Assembly: GCF_024628865.1 (NCBI RefSeq)
Contig: NZ_CP102384.1
Span: 693,001-757,000, forward strand
Source of the DNA: Sphingopyxis sp. DBS4
GTDB taxonomy: Bacteria; Pseudomonadota; Alphaproteobacteria; Sphingomonadales; Sphingomonadaceae
Direction of reading: 5' to 3'
Length of the DNA stretch: 64,000 nt
In this document: positions 27,824 to 36,434 of the stretch, piece after piece
How the letters are laid out: each line of letters starts with the position of its first letter
Numbering within the stretch: the first letter of the stretch is position 1
Notes under the pieces: generated by a model
The model's database searches: none
Seen by the model: the letters and a program-made list of their open reading frames with translations, nothing else
Told to the model about the DNA's origin: nothing
Translations under genes and position numbers: made by a program

Positions 27824-29332
27824 TCACGGCCCGGTCACCCGCGCTTGCGACGGGGCGCAGGCGATGATCCCATATTCCCCGGCTTTGCGCCGCCGGCAGA
27901 GCAGGATGTAAAGAAACGTCGAACGCGGCCACAGCGCGACGACGCGGCCGGTGATATCCTGATACCAGCTTTGGCAGCCGCCCCGCGCCCAGACGCTGGT
28001 GCGCAGCCGGCGCTGGGTATCGCGGTCGAAGGCGGTGGCGCGTGCGGCCGAAACCTCGATCGCCGTTGCCCCCGAGCGCCGCATCCAGCGCAGCGCCCGG
28101 ATGATATGCTCGGCCTGCGCCTCGATCATCAGGATCTGCGAATTATGCCCAAGCCCGGTGTTGGGACCGAGCATCAGGAAGAAATTCGGGAAAGCCGGAA
28201 CCGACAGGCCGAGATAGGCGGCGGGTCCATTCCGCCAGGCCTCGGCCAGCCGCGCGCCGTCCACTCCCCGAATATCGAGCCGCTTCAGCGATTCGACGAC
28301 CTGAAAGCCGGTTCCGAAGATGATCGTATCGACGGTGACGCGGTCGCCGCCCGCGGTCACGACCTGATTATGCTCGACCCGCGCGACGCGGTCGGTGCGG
28401 ACCGAAACATCCGGGGCGGCGAGCGCTGGATAATAATCGTTGGAAAGCAAGGTGCGCTTGCAGCCGAGATCATAGGCCGGGGTCACGGCGGCGCGAAGCC
28501 CCTTGTCGGGGATCGCGCGGGCGATGATCCGTTCGCCGTGCCGGCGCGCGAGACGGCGCAGCCGTGTCCCGCCGGTAAAGACCAGCAGCCGCGCTTCGTG
28601 CAGCCAATAGAGGCCGGCGCGCAGCAGGCGCCGATAGCCCGGAAGGTGCCGGAGCGCCGTGCGTTGCAGCGCCCCGATCGGCCGGTCGAATTTCGGCAGC
28701 ACCCACGGCGCGGTGCGCTGGAACAGGGTGAGCGAGGCCGCCTCTTTCGCCAGCTCGGGCACGAACTGAATCGCGCTGGCGCCGGTTCCGACGACCGCGA
28801 TGCGCCGGCCGGTCGCATCGAAATCGGCCGGCCATTCGGCGGAATGAAAGACTGCGCCCGGAAAGGTTTCGATCCCGGAGATGGCGGGCTTTTCGGGCAC
28901 ATGCAGTGCCCCGATCGCCGAGACGAGAACCGCCGCTTTGAACAGCCGCCCGTCGCGCGTGCGCACCCGCCACACGGACTCGTTCGCATCCCATTCGGCG
29001 TCGGCGAAGGCGGTGTTCAGCCGCAGGTGCGGGCCGAGATCGAAGTGGCGCGCCACCTCCTCCAGATAGGCGAACAGTTCGGGCTGGGTCGGATAATAGC
29101 GCGACCAGTCGGGCCGCGGCCCGAACGAGAGCGAATAGAGATGCGAGGGAATGTCGCAGGCGCACCCCGGATAGCGATTGTCGCGCCAGGTGCCGCCGAC
29201 GCTGTCGCCCTTTTCGAGGATGACGAAATTCCGTTGCCCCTCGCGAACGAGCCTCGCGCCGAGGCCGAGCCCGCTGAACCCCGCGCCGACGATCAGCACC
29301 TCGACGCGGTCTTCGGGTTCGATGGGAGTCAC
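27824..29332 (-). CDS. Flavin-containing Baeyer-Villiger monooxygenase
   Basis: A 502-residue FAD/NADPH enzyme. The GTG start at 29332 overlaps the SDR stop (GTGA); the frame is open further upstream only as a shadow of the SDR. FAD motif GAGFSG (16-21), the full BVMO fingerprint FPGAVFHSAEWP (157-168) and the NADPH motif GTGASA (182-187) are all present. It would insert oxygen next to a ketone to give an ester or lactone. It is the third gene of a minus-strand operon (di-iron protein, SDR, BVMO). An HSL-type esterase under the same apparent TetR control could cleave its product. Confidence 0.93.
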   Translation of the reverse strand: MTPIEPEDRVEVLIVGAGFSGLGLGARLVREGQRNFVILEKGDSVGGTWRDNRYPGCACDIPSHLYSLSFGPRPDWSRYYPTQPELFAYLEEVARHFDLGPHLRLNTAFADAEWDANESVWRVRTRDGRLFKAAVLVSAIGALHVPEKPAISGIETFPGAVFHSAEWPADFDATGRRIAVVGTGASAIQFVPELAKEAASLTLFQRTAPWVLPKFDRPIGALQRTALRHLPGYRRLLRAGLYWLHEARLLVFTGGTRLRRLARRHGERIIARAIPDKGLRAAVTPAYDLGCKRTLLSNDYYPALAAPDVSVRTDRVARVEHNQVVTAGGDRVTVDTIIFGTGFQVVESLKRLDIRGVDGARLAEAWRNGPAAYLGLSVPAFPNFFLMLGPNTGLGHNSQILMIEAQAEHIIRALRWMRRSGATAIEVSAARATAFDRDTQRRLRTSVWARGGCQSWYQDITGRVVALWPRSTFLYILLCRRRKAGEYGIIACAPSQARVTGP

Positions 29333-30183
29333 GACGCCTCGCCCCCGCGCGTCATCGTCCCGACATGCTTGCGCATTCCGCCCATCAGGGCGCGCAGCAC
29401 ATGCCCGTATCGCGCGGGGGCGAGGCGCGCGAGCAGATCGCCGAACACGGCGTCGCCGCCGATCAGCAGGCGCGGCTTCCCTTTTTCGATGGCGCGAATG
29501 ATCAGGGCGGCGGCGCGATCGGGCTCCATCCGCAGCAGTTTTCCGAACGCCGCCGTCGCCGCCTCCGCGCGGTCGGGGTCGATTGCACCCGCGATCTCCG
29601 CATTGCGCGCGATCGCGGTGCGGACGCCGCCCGGATGGATCGCGGTGACCTTGATCCCGGTCCCGGCCAACTCGTGCCGCAGCGCTTCGGTGAAACCGCG
29701 CACCGCGAACTTGCTCGTCACATAGGGAAGCTGACCGGGCGGCGCGATCAGGCCGAACAGGCTGGAGATATTGGCGATCCGGGCATCGGGGCCGAGGTGC
29801 GGCAGAAAGGCCTTGGTCATCGCCAGCACGCCGCCGAAATTGACCGCCATCACCCGGTCGAACTCGTCGAGGCCGAGCTGGTCGAAACGGCCCATCGCCG
29901 CGATGCCGGCATTGTTGATGAGGATATCGACATGCGCGATGTCGTCGCTGCCCAATATCTCGGCGGGCAGCGTCGCGACGGCCGCGCGGTCGGTCACGTC
30001 GACGCCGTGGAGGCTCAACACCGCCGTCCCCAGCGGCGCCGCGGCCAATTCGAGCATGGCCCGGTCGCGGTCCACCAGCGCCAGCCGGCAACCGCGCGCG
30101 GCGAGATTGCCTGCCAGTGCGGCGCCGATGCCGCTCGCGGCGCCGGTCAGGACGACGGTGCGCCCCGCAAGATCGTAGCGCAT
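29329..30183 (-). CDS. Short-chain dehydrogenase/reductase
   Basis: A 284-residue SDR: cofactor motif TGAASGIG (14-21), structural NNAG, Ser in NISSLFG and catalytic YVTSK. The Asp after strand 2 (LVDRD) suggests NAD(H). Its start overlaps the stop of the upstream di-iron-like gene by one base and its stop overlaps the monooxygenase start by 4 bp. A natural role is oxidation of an alcohol to the ketone used by the Baeyer-Villiger enzyme. Substrate unknown. Confidence 0.92.
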   Translation of the reverse strand: MRYDLAGRTVVLTGAASGIGAALAGNLAARGCRLALVDRDRAMLELAAAPLGTAVLSLHGVDVTDRAAVATLPAEILGSDDIAHVDILINNAGIAAMGRFDQLGLDEFDRVMAVNFGGVLAMTKAFLPHLGPDARIANISSLFGLIAPPGQLPYVTSKFAVRGFTEALRHELAGTGIKVTAIHPGGVRTAIARNAEIAGAIDPDRAEAATAAFGKLLRMEPDRAAALIIRAIEKGKPRLLIGGDAVFGDLLARLAPARYGHVLRALMGGMRKHVGTMTRGGEAS

Positions 30184-31067
30184 CAGGCCGCGGCCAGCCC
30201 GTATTTCGCTTCGGTCAGCGTCAGCAGATGGCGGTCGTCATGGTCCCAGGGATGGAAGCCCGGCCGGTAATATTGCAGATAGGGAATGAAGCAGCGGCGG
30301 AGCACGCCGGGCTTGCCCAACAGATATTTGGCGGTCTTCCACCAGGTTGCGGGCGTATTGATGCGGTCTTCGCGATAGAGCGAGGCCATATTGGCGCCGA
30401 TCGTCCAGAAAAAGAGCAGGGTGCTCGCGACCATCGTGACGGTGCGCAGGAAATAGCGGCGTAGCGACGACCAGTTCCGCGTCGCGACCATCATCGTGTC
30501 GAAGGCGACCGCCTTGTGTTCGAGCTCCTCCATCGCATGCCAGCTCCACATGCGCTTCGCCTCGTCGGGGGCGCCGGCGAGGTCGGTGCTGTCCGCCTCG
30601 AGCAGCGCGTGGGCGAGGATCGCGGTGAAATGTTCGAGCGCGCAGGTCGCGGCGAGCTGCCGTATCTTCGCATTGCGCTTGCCGAGCGCGATGACGCGCT
30701 GCGTTCGCGCCTCGAGCCTGGCGATGTCGTAACCCGCATTGGTGGCTAGCGCATTGAATTCGCGATGTTCGCGGCTATGCACCGCTTCCTGGCCGACGAA
30801 ATCCTTGATCTGCGAGCGCAGCGGCTCGCTGGTCAGGTGGCGATATTCGCGCACGCTATCCATGAAGAATTTCTCGCCATCGGGGAAGGTCGCCGACAGC
30901 GCGTTGAAAAAGGCGGTCGCGACCGGATCGCCCCCGTGCCACCAGCGCCGGTTGCGCGCGTTGCCGTCCCTGGCGGCGTCGTCCCCGTCGAACCGGAAGC
31001 GGAGGTTGCGGATGGTGATCGACAGATCGTCGGGGCTCTTGGAGGAAAGGCGTTTTTCGAGGGTCAT
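30183..31067 (-). CDS. Predicted metal-dependent hydrolase of the COG3687/PF10118 family
   Basis: A 294-residue protein of a family with no well-settled function. Helical metal-ligand motifs resemble a ferritin-like di-iron site: EAVHSREHREFN, LEHFTAILAHALLE and the strong EELEHKAVAFD. It is the first gene of the SDR/BVMO operon and the only one with its own promoter region, which carries two palindromic operators. Family members are often found next to ketone-oxidising genes. It may act as an oxygenase or hydrolase in the same pathway; the label 'hydrolase' is historical. Confidence 0.8.
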   Translation of the reverse strand: MTLEKRLSSKSPDDLSITIRNLRFRFDGDDAARDGNARNRRWWHGGDPVATAFFNALSATFPDGEKFFMDSVREYRHLTSEPLRSQIKDFVGQEAVHSREHREFNALATNAGYDIARLEARTQRVIALGKRNAKIRQLAATCALEHFTAILAHALLEADSTDLAGAPDEAKRMWSWHAMEELEHKAVAFDTMMVATRNWSSLRRYFLRTVTMVASTLLFFWTIGANMASLYREDRINTPATWWKTAKYLLGKPGVLRRCFIPYLQYYRPGFHPWDHDDRHLLTLTEAKYGLAAA

Positions 31068-31082
31068 GGGTTCGACTCCGTT

Positions 31083-31098
31083 TTGACAATGATGTTAA
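31083..31098. promoter_or_regulatory. Candidate TetR operator A
   Basis: TTGACAATGATGTTAA, an imperfect copy of the TTGACAT-N2-ATGTCAA palindrome, immediately downstream of the -10 box of the leftward promoter. Confidence 0.6.
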
Positions 31099-31126
31099 AA
31101 TAGATTCGTTTAGACATTGATGTCAA
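31097..31126 (-). promoter_or_regulatory. Sigma-70-type promoter of the di-iron/SDR/BVMO operon
   Basis: On the minus strand TTGACA (31126-31121), an 18-bp spacer and TATTTT (31102-31097) form a near-consensus promoter 30 bp ahead of the start codon. Operator B covers the -35 box and operator A begins at the edge of the -10 box, an arrangement expected for repression. Confidence 0.6.
31111..31126. promoter_or_regulatory. Candidate TetR operator B
   Basis: TAGACATTGATGTCAA, one base from a perfect 7+2+7 palindrome. Starts 28 bp from operator A and overlaps the -35 box of the leftward promoter. Confidence 0.65.
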
Positions 31127-31250
31127 CAGGAATCAGAGTGCATCGGCGGGCGCCCGCCCGCTGCCATCCAGAAAACCATGCATTTTCCGCGACCCTGGCC
31201 TCGATTTTCCGGGCACTATAGTTCATGTTTCGGCAATCGGGATTTTGATA

Positions 31251-31266
31251 TTGACATCAAAGTCAA
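31251..31266. promoter_or_regulatory. Candidate TetR operator C, before the receptor gene
   Basis: TTGACATCAAAGTCAA, one mismatch to operator D at 37495. It lies 69-84 bp before the receptor start and contains a TTGACA that could be a -35 box. An overlapping TTGATATTGACATCAA palindrome begins at 31245. Confidence 0.65.
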
Positions 31267-31334
31267 TTTACGAAACCATGATCGGGCAACAAGAACAGGC
31301 GGACCAGATTCCGCCGTCTTCAGGGGAGAGTATC

Positions 31335-34300
31335 ATGGGGTCGAGAAGCGTCTCGCGGGCCGGTGCGGCCGTCAGTCTGATCGCGGTTTCGATGTGTCTG
31401 GCAATGCCGGCGCTGGCAGATGAGGCTGCGGATCAGAAACCGGCAACCGAGGAGGGGCAGGGGCGCAGCAACGAGATCGTCGTCACTGCGCGCAAGCGCG
31501 CCGAATCGATCCAGGACGTGCCTGCCGCGGTGACCGCGGTGACGATGGAGGAACTGACGACGCGCCAGGTGACGGGCGGCCCCGACCTGATGACGCAGGT
31601 TCCCAACATGACCTTCACCAAGACCAATTTCTCGGGCTATTCGATCCAGATCCGCGGCATCGGGACGCAGGCGATCTCGGTCACCACCGACCCGGCGGTC
31701 GGCGTCGCGCTCAACAATACCCCCTTCATTCGCAACCGCTTTTTCGAACAGGAATTCTTCGACCTCGAACGGGTCGAGATCCTGCGCGGCCCGCAGGGCA
31801 CCCTCTACGGCCGCAACGCGACCGCGGGCGTCGTCAATCTGGTGACCGCGAAGCCGAAGTTCGAACCGGGCGCCAAGCTGTCGGTCGATGTCGGCAGTTA
31901 CAACCAGATCCGCACCGAGGGGATGATCAACATCCCGATCGTCGACGACAAGGTCGCGCTCCGCCTGGCGGGTGCGTGGACGAAGCGCGACGGTTATGTC
32001 CACAACAGTATCACCGACAAGCAGATCGACGGCCGCGACCTCTGGTCGACGCGTGCCAGCCTGCTGTTCCGCCCGACCGACAATTTCGAAGCCAATTTCG
32101 TCTGGGAACATTTCAACGAGAAGGACGACCGCCTGCGTTCGGGCAAGCAATTGTGCAAGACCGATGAAAGGACCGAGGTTGCGGGGTTTCCGGTGACGCA
32201 TTTCCAGGAACTTCCCGAAAAAGGGCAGAGCGTATTGTTTTCGGGTGTCCAGGCGAGTTTCAGCCAGGGATGTCTGCCTTCGAGTTTCTACTCGGATGAG
32301 AGTTACCAGACGCCCAACGGCGTTTCGGCCCCTTATTATCTGCCGCTCGGAGGCATTGGTTTGCCTGCCGTCCTGGATGATCCCTATCTCAGCCGGACAC
32401 AGTCGCGCAATCTGCGCGAGATCGAATCGACGATTGAGCCCGACTATCGCGCGCGGTCGAATATCTTCGAATTGCAGCTCGGCTGGGACGTGGCCGATAA
32501 TCTGAAGCTCAGTTCCGAAACGGCTTATTCGACCGACAAAATCTTCTCGACTCAGGACTTCAACAGATTCAACACGGCGCCGGGCGCATGGGGCTATGGC
32601 GGTAATGGAACTGCCCGGCCGGGCGTGCTCGAACTCGGTCCGGTTGAAGTTCCCGATCGTCTCCATCCAGGCGAGATGTTCCAGACAGGCATTTTTTGCG
32701 ACCCGCAAATTGGCTGTACCGACAGGTTGGCCGGCGTCGATCTTTCGGTCGCCAAGTCGACCCAGTTTGCCCAGGAGTTCCGCCTGACATCGAGCAATGA
32801 AGGGCCGTTCAACTTCAATATCGGCGCAAACTTCCTGCGATATAAAACAGACGAGAAATTCTACGTATTCTTCAATTCGTTTGGCCTCCTGGGGGCGATG
32901 GGGCCGCTTCAAGGCAATCTTGAGATGCCGCCCTATCAGGCCGGCGTCAGCGACAACCGCGAATGTTTGCAGGACGGGCTGCAGCCGCCGGATCCCAATC
33001 GTGCCTATTCCGTCGCAGGCTGTATCTATATGGATCCCAATTCGTTGGATAATCTCAACGGACAGGGCCATAATTATTTTCTTAGCAATAATCCCTATGC
33101 GCTGAGTTCCTGGTCCGCGTTTGGCGAAGCCTATTACGACCTTGCGGACAATTTGAAGCTGACGGTCGGGGGACGACTGACAGTGGATCGGAAGAAGGCG
33201 CCGCGCATCCCGAGTTGGATACTTGGGGGCAACACGGCGGGTTATTCGGTCGCGACAACGATCCGCCAGCAATGGATCAAGCCGAGCGGTAAGGTCAGCA
33301 TCGATTGGAAGCCTGAACTTTCGTTCACTGATAGCACGCTGCTCTATGCTTCCGCTTCGCGCGGATACAAGGCGGGCGGCGCGAATCCGCCCCCTACAGG
33401 CACCGTTGCCTATACATTTGGTGTAGGTGGCAAAAGTGATGTAACCGATGCCCTAGTCCGGCAGTCGGCGACCAGCCCCGCGACCTTCGCGCCCGAATAT
33501 GTCAATGCGTTCGAGGTCGGGATCAAGAACGAGCTGCTGGACCGCACGCTGACGGTGAACGCGGCCGCCTTCTTCTACGATTACAAGGGCTATCAGATTT
33601 CGCAGATCGTCAATCGGTCGGCGGTCAATCTGAATTTCGACACGCTTGTGTGGGGCGCTGAGTTGGAAGCGGCGTGGAATCCGACACGCAATTTTCAACT
33701 CGGATTGAAACTCGGCTATCAAGGCAGCAAGTTGAGAAAGGGATCGCAAGCAATCGATCTGATGGATCGTACGGCGGGCAATTCCGATTGGGTGGTCGTG
33801 CGCCCCTTTCCCGCCTATCCATCGAACTGCATTCTGCCTGCCGCCCTGTTTCAGGGAGTCGTACCGGCGGGAGAGTCCCCTCAGTGGGGAGCGGCTGGCG
33901 ATCCGGCGCTGATCAATCTGGGTGGCAAGGGCGGCGGGAATGCCGGTCCGTGCGAACTTGCCTATCAACTCGGCTATGATCCGGTGACTGCGGCTCCCTA
34001 TGTCGCCAATCCGACGACGGGCAACGGGCTTTCGATGCTGGCGTGGAAGCCCGGTTATGCCGGATGGGACCCCTCGACCGCTCCCAATAATGGTGAGGGC
34101 TTCTATACCGACCTGTCGGGTAATGAACTGCCCAACGCGCCGCACGTCACCGTGTCCGTCAACGCCGATTACACCGTCCCGCTTGGTGGAGACTGGTTGG
34201 CGACGCTGCATGGCGATTATTATTACCAGGGAAAGAGCTGGGCACGTATCTTCAATCGCCCCGACTACGACCGCATCCGGCCCTATTCCACCGTCAACGC

Positions 34301-35570
34301 CGCGCTGTTGCTGCATAACGAGGCAGCAGGCTGGAACATCATGGCCTATGTGAAGAATGTCTTCAACAAGACCGCGATTACCGGCGCCTTCCTGCTTAGC
34401 GACGATACGCAACTCGTCACGAATATGTTTCTGACAGAACCGCGCCGCTACGGGCTGCGCGTCACCAAGGAATTTTCGGGGCTTCCCTTCGGTTTCGGCG
34501 GAGCTAACCGGCCGCATACGCCGGGGACGCCGTGGGATGTGACGCTGGAAGGTGGGGTGGAATTGCTGCGGCATAGTGGTGGCAATGCGCCCTATCGCCC
34601 GGCATTCACCAATGACTTTCCGACGGGCTTTGATTCCTTCGCGGCGGTTCAGAACGATCGGCGGATGTCGTGGCGCGATAGCACTGATCTAGCGTTGATC
34701 TTCCAGCCCAACGATGGCCCATGGAAACTGACTGCCGAACTGCGTTACGGCAAGGATGGGTCGAGCCGACGTCTCCGCGATGAAGAGGTGGGAGCGCCGG
34801 TTTGCCCCTACTCGGATACCTGCGACCTTAATTTTGCCTTTCGCCACACAAGCTTTGCCGATGCTGCGGCGGTCGATCAGGAAAAGCATTTGATCCTGGA
34901 TTTCATCGCGAGCCGCGATATTCCGATTGGAAAGAACATGCGCTCCTCGTTCGGTCTCGGCGCACGCTATGCCGACTTTGCTTCGGACACGTCGCTCGAC
35001 ATTCTGGCGACGCCGGACAATGTTCAGGGTAACAATATCCTCGCGAATGGTTTCAATACCTTCCATCGCTATCAAAGCTATGCAGCGATAGAGAGGGATT
35101 TTCACGGCGTTGGTCCCGTCGCGAAATGGGATGGCACGATAGATTTGTTCGGCTCGCCCGAAACGGGTGCCGTTGGTTTCGACTGGGCAATGTCGGCGGG
35201 ATTGTTGTTCGGCCGTCAGGCGTCCCGCATAACAGCGGACGAAAGCATCGGCGAATTCCGCGACAACGCTACGGGAGACTTTTTGACCGATTTGCAGAAG
35301 CGCCTGTTTGTCGCGCTTGCGAATATCACCGGACCGACCAGCACGACCACCAACCAGGTCAGCATTACCCGCCGTAACAGCGTCACCGTCCCGACGCTCG
35401 GCGCTGCAGCCGGCCTGTCCTACAGCATCGGCCGCGTCGGCGTGAAGGCGGGGTATCGCTGGGACCGCTATTTCAATGCCATCGACGGCGGCGACGCAAG
35501 CGGGCCCGGCAAATATGACCGCACGATCCACGGCCCCTACATCAAGCTGAGCATCGGTTTCGGGAACTGA
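31335..35570 (+). CDS. TonB-dependent receptor fused to a C-terminal Lpg1974/MOMP-like outer-membrane barrel
   Basis: A 1411-residue outer-membrane protein, several hundred residues longer than usual. The start at 31335 has an AGGGGAGAG site and gives a signal peptide ending near ALADEAA. A TonB box lies in NEIVVTARKR, then the plug (VEILRGPQGTLYGRNATAGV) and a 22-strand-type barrel ending near residue 1047 with RRYGLRVTKEF, where a normal receptor would stop. The frame continues about 360 residues into a second beta-rich domain (WDVTLEGGVELL, SSFGLGARYADFASDT, RDFHGVGPVAKWDGTIDLFG, GLLFGRQ) ending in a strand at YIKLSIGFGN. The latter resembles the Lpg1974/Legionella MOMP porin family. Preceded by operator C and followed by a terminator. 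Confidence 0.85.
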   Translation: MGSRSVSRAGAAVSLIAVSMCLAMPALADEAADQKPATEEGQGRSNEIVVTARKRAESIQDVPAAVTAVTMEELTTRQVTGGPDLMTQVPNMTFTKTNFSGYSIQIRGIGTQAISVTTDPAVGVALNNTPFIRNRFFEQEFFDLERVEILRGPQGTLYGRNATAGVVNLVTAKPKFEPGAKLSVDVGSYNQIRTEGMINIPIVDDKVALRLAGAWTKRDGYVHNSITDKQIDGRDLWSTRASLLFRPTDNFEANFVWEHFNEKDDRLRSGKQLCKTDERTEVAGFPVTHFQELPEKGQSVLFSGVQASFSQGCLPSSFYSDESYQTPNGVSAPYYLPLGGIGLPAVLDDPYLSRTQSRNLREIESTIEPDYRARSNIFELQLGWDVADNLKLSSETAYSTDKIFSTQDFNRFNTAPGAWGYGGNGTARPGVLELGPVEVPDRLHPGEMFQTGIFCDPQIGCTDRLAGVDLSVAKSTQFAQEFRLTSSNEGPFNFNIGANFLRYKTDEKFYVFFNSFGLLGAMGPLQGNLEMPPYQAGVSDNRECLQDGLQPPDPNRAYSVAGCIYMDPNSLDNLNGQGHNYFLSNNPYALSSWSAFGEAYYDLADNLKLTVGGRLTVDRKKAPRIPSWILGGNTAGYSVATTIRQQWIKPSGKVSIDWKPELSFTDSTLLYASASRGYKAGGANPPPTGTVAYTFGVGGKSDVTDALVRQSATSPATFAPEYVNAFEVGIKNELLDRTLTVNAAAFFYDYKGYQISQIVNRSAVNLNFDTLVWGAELEAAWNPTRNFQLGLKLGYQGSKLRKGSQAIDLMDRTAGNSDWVVVRPFPAYPSNCILPAALFQGVVPAGESPQWGAAGDPALINLGGKGGGNAGPCELAYQLGYDPVTAAPYVANPTTGNGLSMLAWKPGYAGWDPSTAPNNGEGFYTDLSGNELPNAPHVTVSVNADYTVPLGGDWLATLHGDYYYQGKSWARIFNRPDYDRIRPYSTVNAALLLHNEAAGWNIMAYVKNVFNKTAITGAFLLSDDTQLVTNMFLTEPRRYGLRVTKEFSGLPFGFGGANRPHTPGTPWDVTLEGGVELLRHSGGNAPYRPAFTNDFPTGFDSFAAVQNDRRMSWRDSTDLALIFQPNDGPWKLTAELRYGKDGSSRRLRDEEVGAPVCPYSDTCDLNFAFRHTSFADAAAVDQEKHLILDFIASRDIPIGKNMRSSFGLGARYADFASDTSLDILATPDNVQGNNILANGFNTFHRYQSYAAIERDFHGVGPVAKWDGTIDLFGSPETGAVGFDWAMSAGLLFGRQASRITADESIGEFRDNATGDFLTDLQKRLFVALANITGPTSTTTNQVSITRRNSVTVPTLGAAAGLSYSIGRVGVKAGYRWDRYFNAIDGGDASGPGKYDRTIHGPYIKLSIGFGN

Positions 35571-35612
35571 TCCAACCGCTCTCCCACCCGCACTCCGGGA
35601 AGCGTCCACTGG

Positions 35613-35642
35613 GGGGCGGGTCTTGGCCCGCCCCGCCTTTTT
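35613..35642 (+). terminator. Rho-independent terminator of the receptor gene
   Basis: GGGGCGGG (35613-35620), a 6-nt loop, CCCGCCCC (35627-35634), then GCC and a run of five T. It sits about 40 bp after the receptor stop, just before the convergent TetR gene ends. Confidence 0.8.
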
Positions 35643-35657
35643 GGAAGGAGACGAATG

Positions 35658-36278
35658 CTACAGCGGCCCGATGACGAACATCGGCAGCAGTTTTGCCGCC
35701 AGGCTGCGCATCGCGTCCTCATCCTGGCCCAGCATGTCGCGCAGGTGCGGGCCGATTACGGCATCCCCAAACGCGCACGTTGCGACCATCAGCACGGCGG
35801 AGCGGACGCGCGGATCGGCGTCCTCGTCGAGGAATTTGTCGCGAAAGGCGACGACCAGCGTGTTCACCGCCTCGCGCACCGGCTCCAGATGCGAAAAGTC
35901 GCGCGACAGGGCGATCCAGGCGGCAAGCTGGCCCGCGCCGCCCTCGCCGAAAGCGTCGAACACCTGATCGACGATCACCCGCGGCGCAGCGCCGTCGGTC
36001 TTGATCCGCTCGACCGCGCTGTCGAGCGCGTCGGTCAGGTCGCGGATCATCGATCCCATCAGCGCCGATTGCAGGTCGGCGGCCGAGCCGAAATGATAGA
36101 GGACATTGGCGTGCGACATGCCGATCGCCTCGCCGACATTGGCGAGCGTCACCGCGCCCGGACCGCCTTCGAGCAGCAGCTTGCGCGCGGCGATCAGCCC
36201 CTCTTCGCGCGCTTTGTCCCCCATCCACTTGCGCCGCCGGACCCGGGGCTCCTTCGGAACTTTCGCCACTTCGGTCAA
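35658..36278 (-). CDS. TetR-family transcriptional regulator
   Basis: A 206-residue protein if begun at the TTG at 36278, which has the ribosome site GAGGGA six bases upstream; the frame is open to a GTG at 36404 but that extension is proline/arginine-rich and looks non-coding. The N-terminal helix-turn-helix is GPGAVTLANVGEAIGMSHANVLYHFGSAADL (given for position, about residues 36-66 in pieces), followed by a helical ligand domain. It is flanked by genes whose upstream regions carry the TTGACAT..ATGTCAA palindrome, so it is the obvious candidate repressor for the receptor, di-iron/SDR/BVMO operon, esterase and secreted repeat protein. Confidence 0.88.
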   Translation of the reverse strand: MTEVAKVPKEPRVRRRKWMGDKAREEGLIAARKLLLEGGPGAVTLANVGEAIGMSHANVLYHFGSAADLQSALMGSMIRDLTDALDSAVERIKTDGAAPRVIVDQVFDAFGEGGAGQLAAWIALSRDFSHLEPVREAVNTLVVAFRDKFLDEDADPRVRSAVLMVATCAFGDAVIGPHLRDMLGQDEDAMRSLAAKLLPMFVIGPL

Positions 36279-36434
36279 TGATGGTCCCTCTATTCCCCCG
36301 GTGCGTGGGACGGCGGCGCGTCGGCGCGGCGGGGTGGCCGCCGACGGCACAATGCCGTGACTCCTGAACCGCCATCGCGCGTTCGTCAATATGACAGCGC
36401 ACACGAAGGAGGCGCCGGACCGGAAGAGGGAGGG

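Noticed and set aside
27749..29725. 658-codon plus-strand open frame
   Set aside because: Antisense to the Baeyer-Villiger monooxygenase and SDR, both with full signature motifs.
29333..30091. Upstream extension of the monooxygenase reading frame (would give 755 residues)
   Set aside because: It is the wrong-frame image of the SDR gene; the GTG at 29332 overlapping the SDR stop explains the real start.
31320..33272. 650-codon minus-strand open frame
   Set aside because: Antisense to the signal, plug and barrel of the receptor fusion gene; no recognisable protein.
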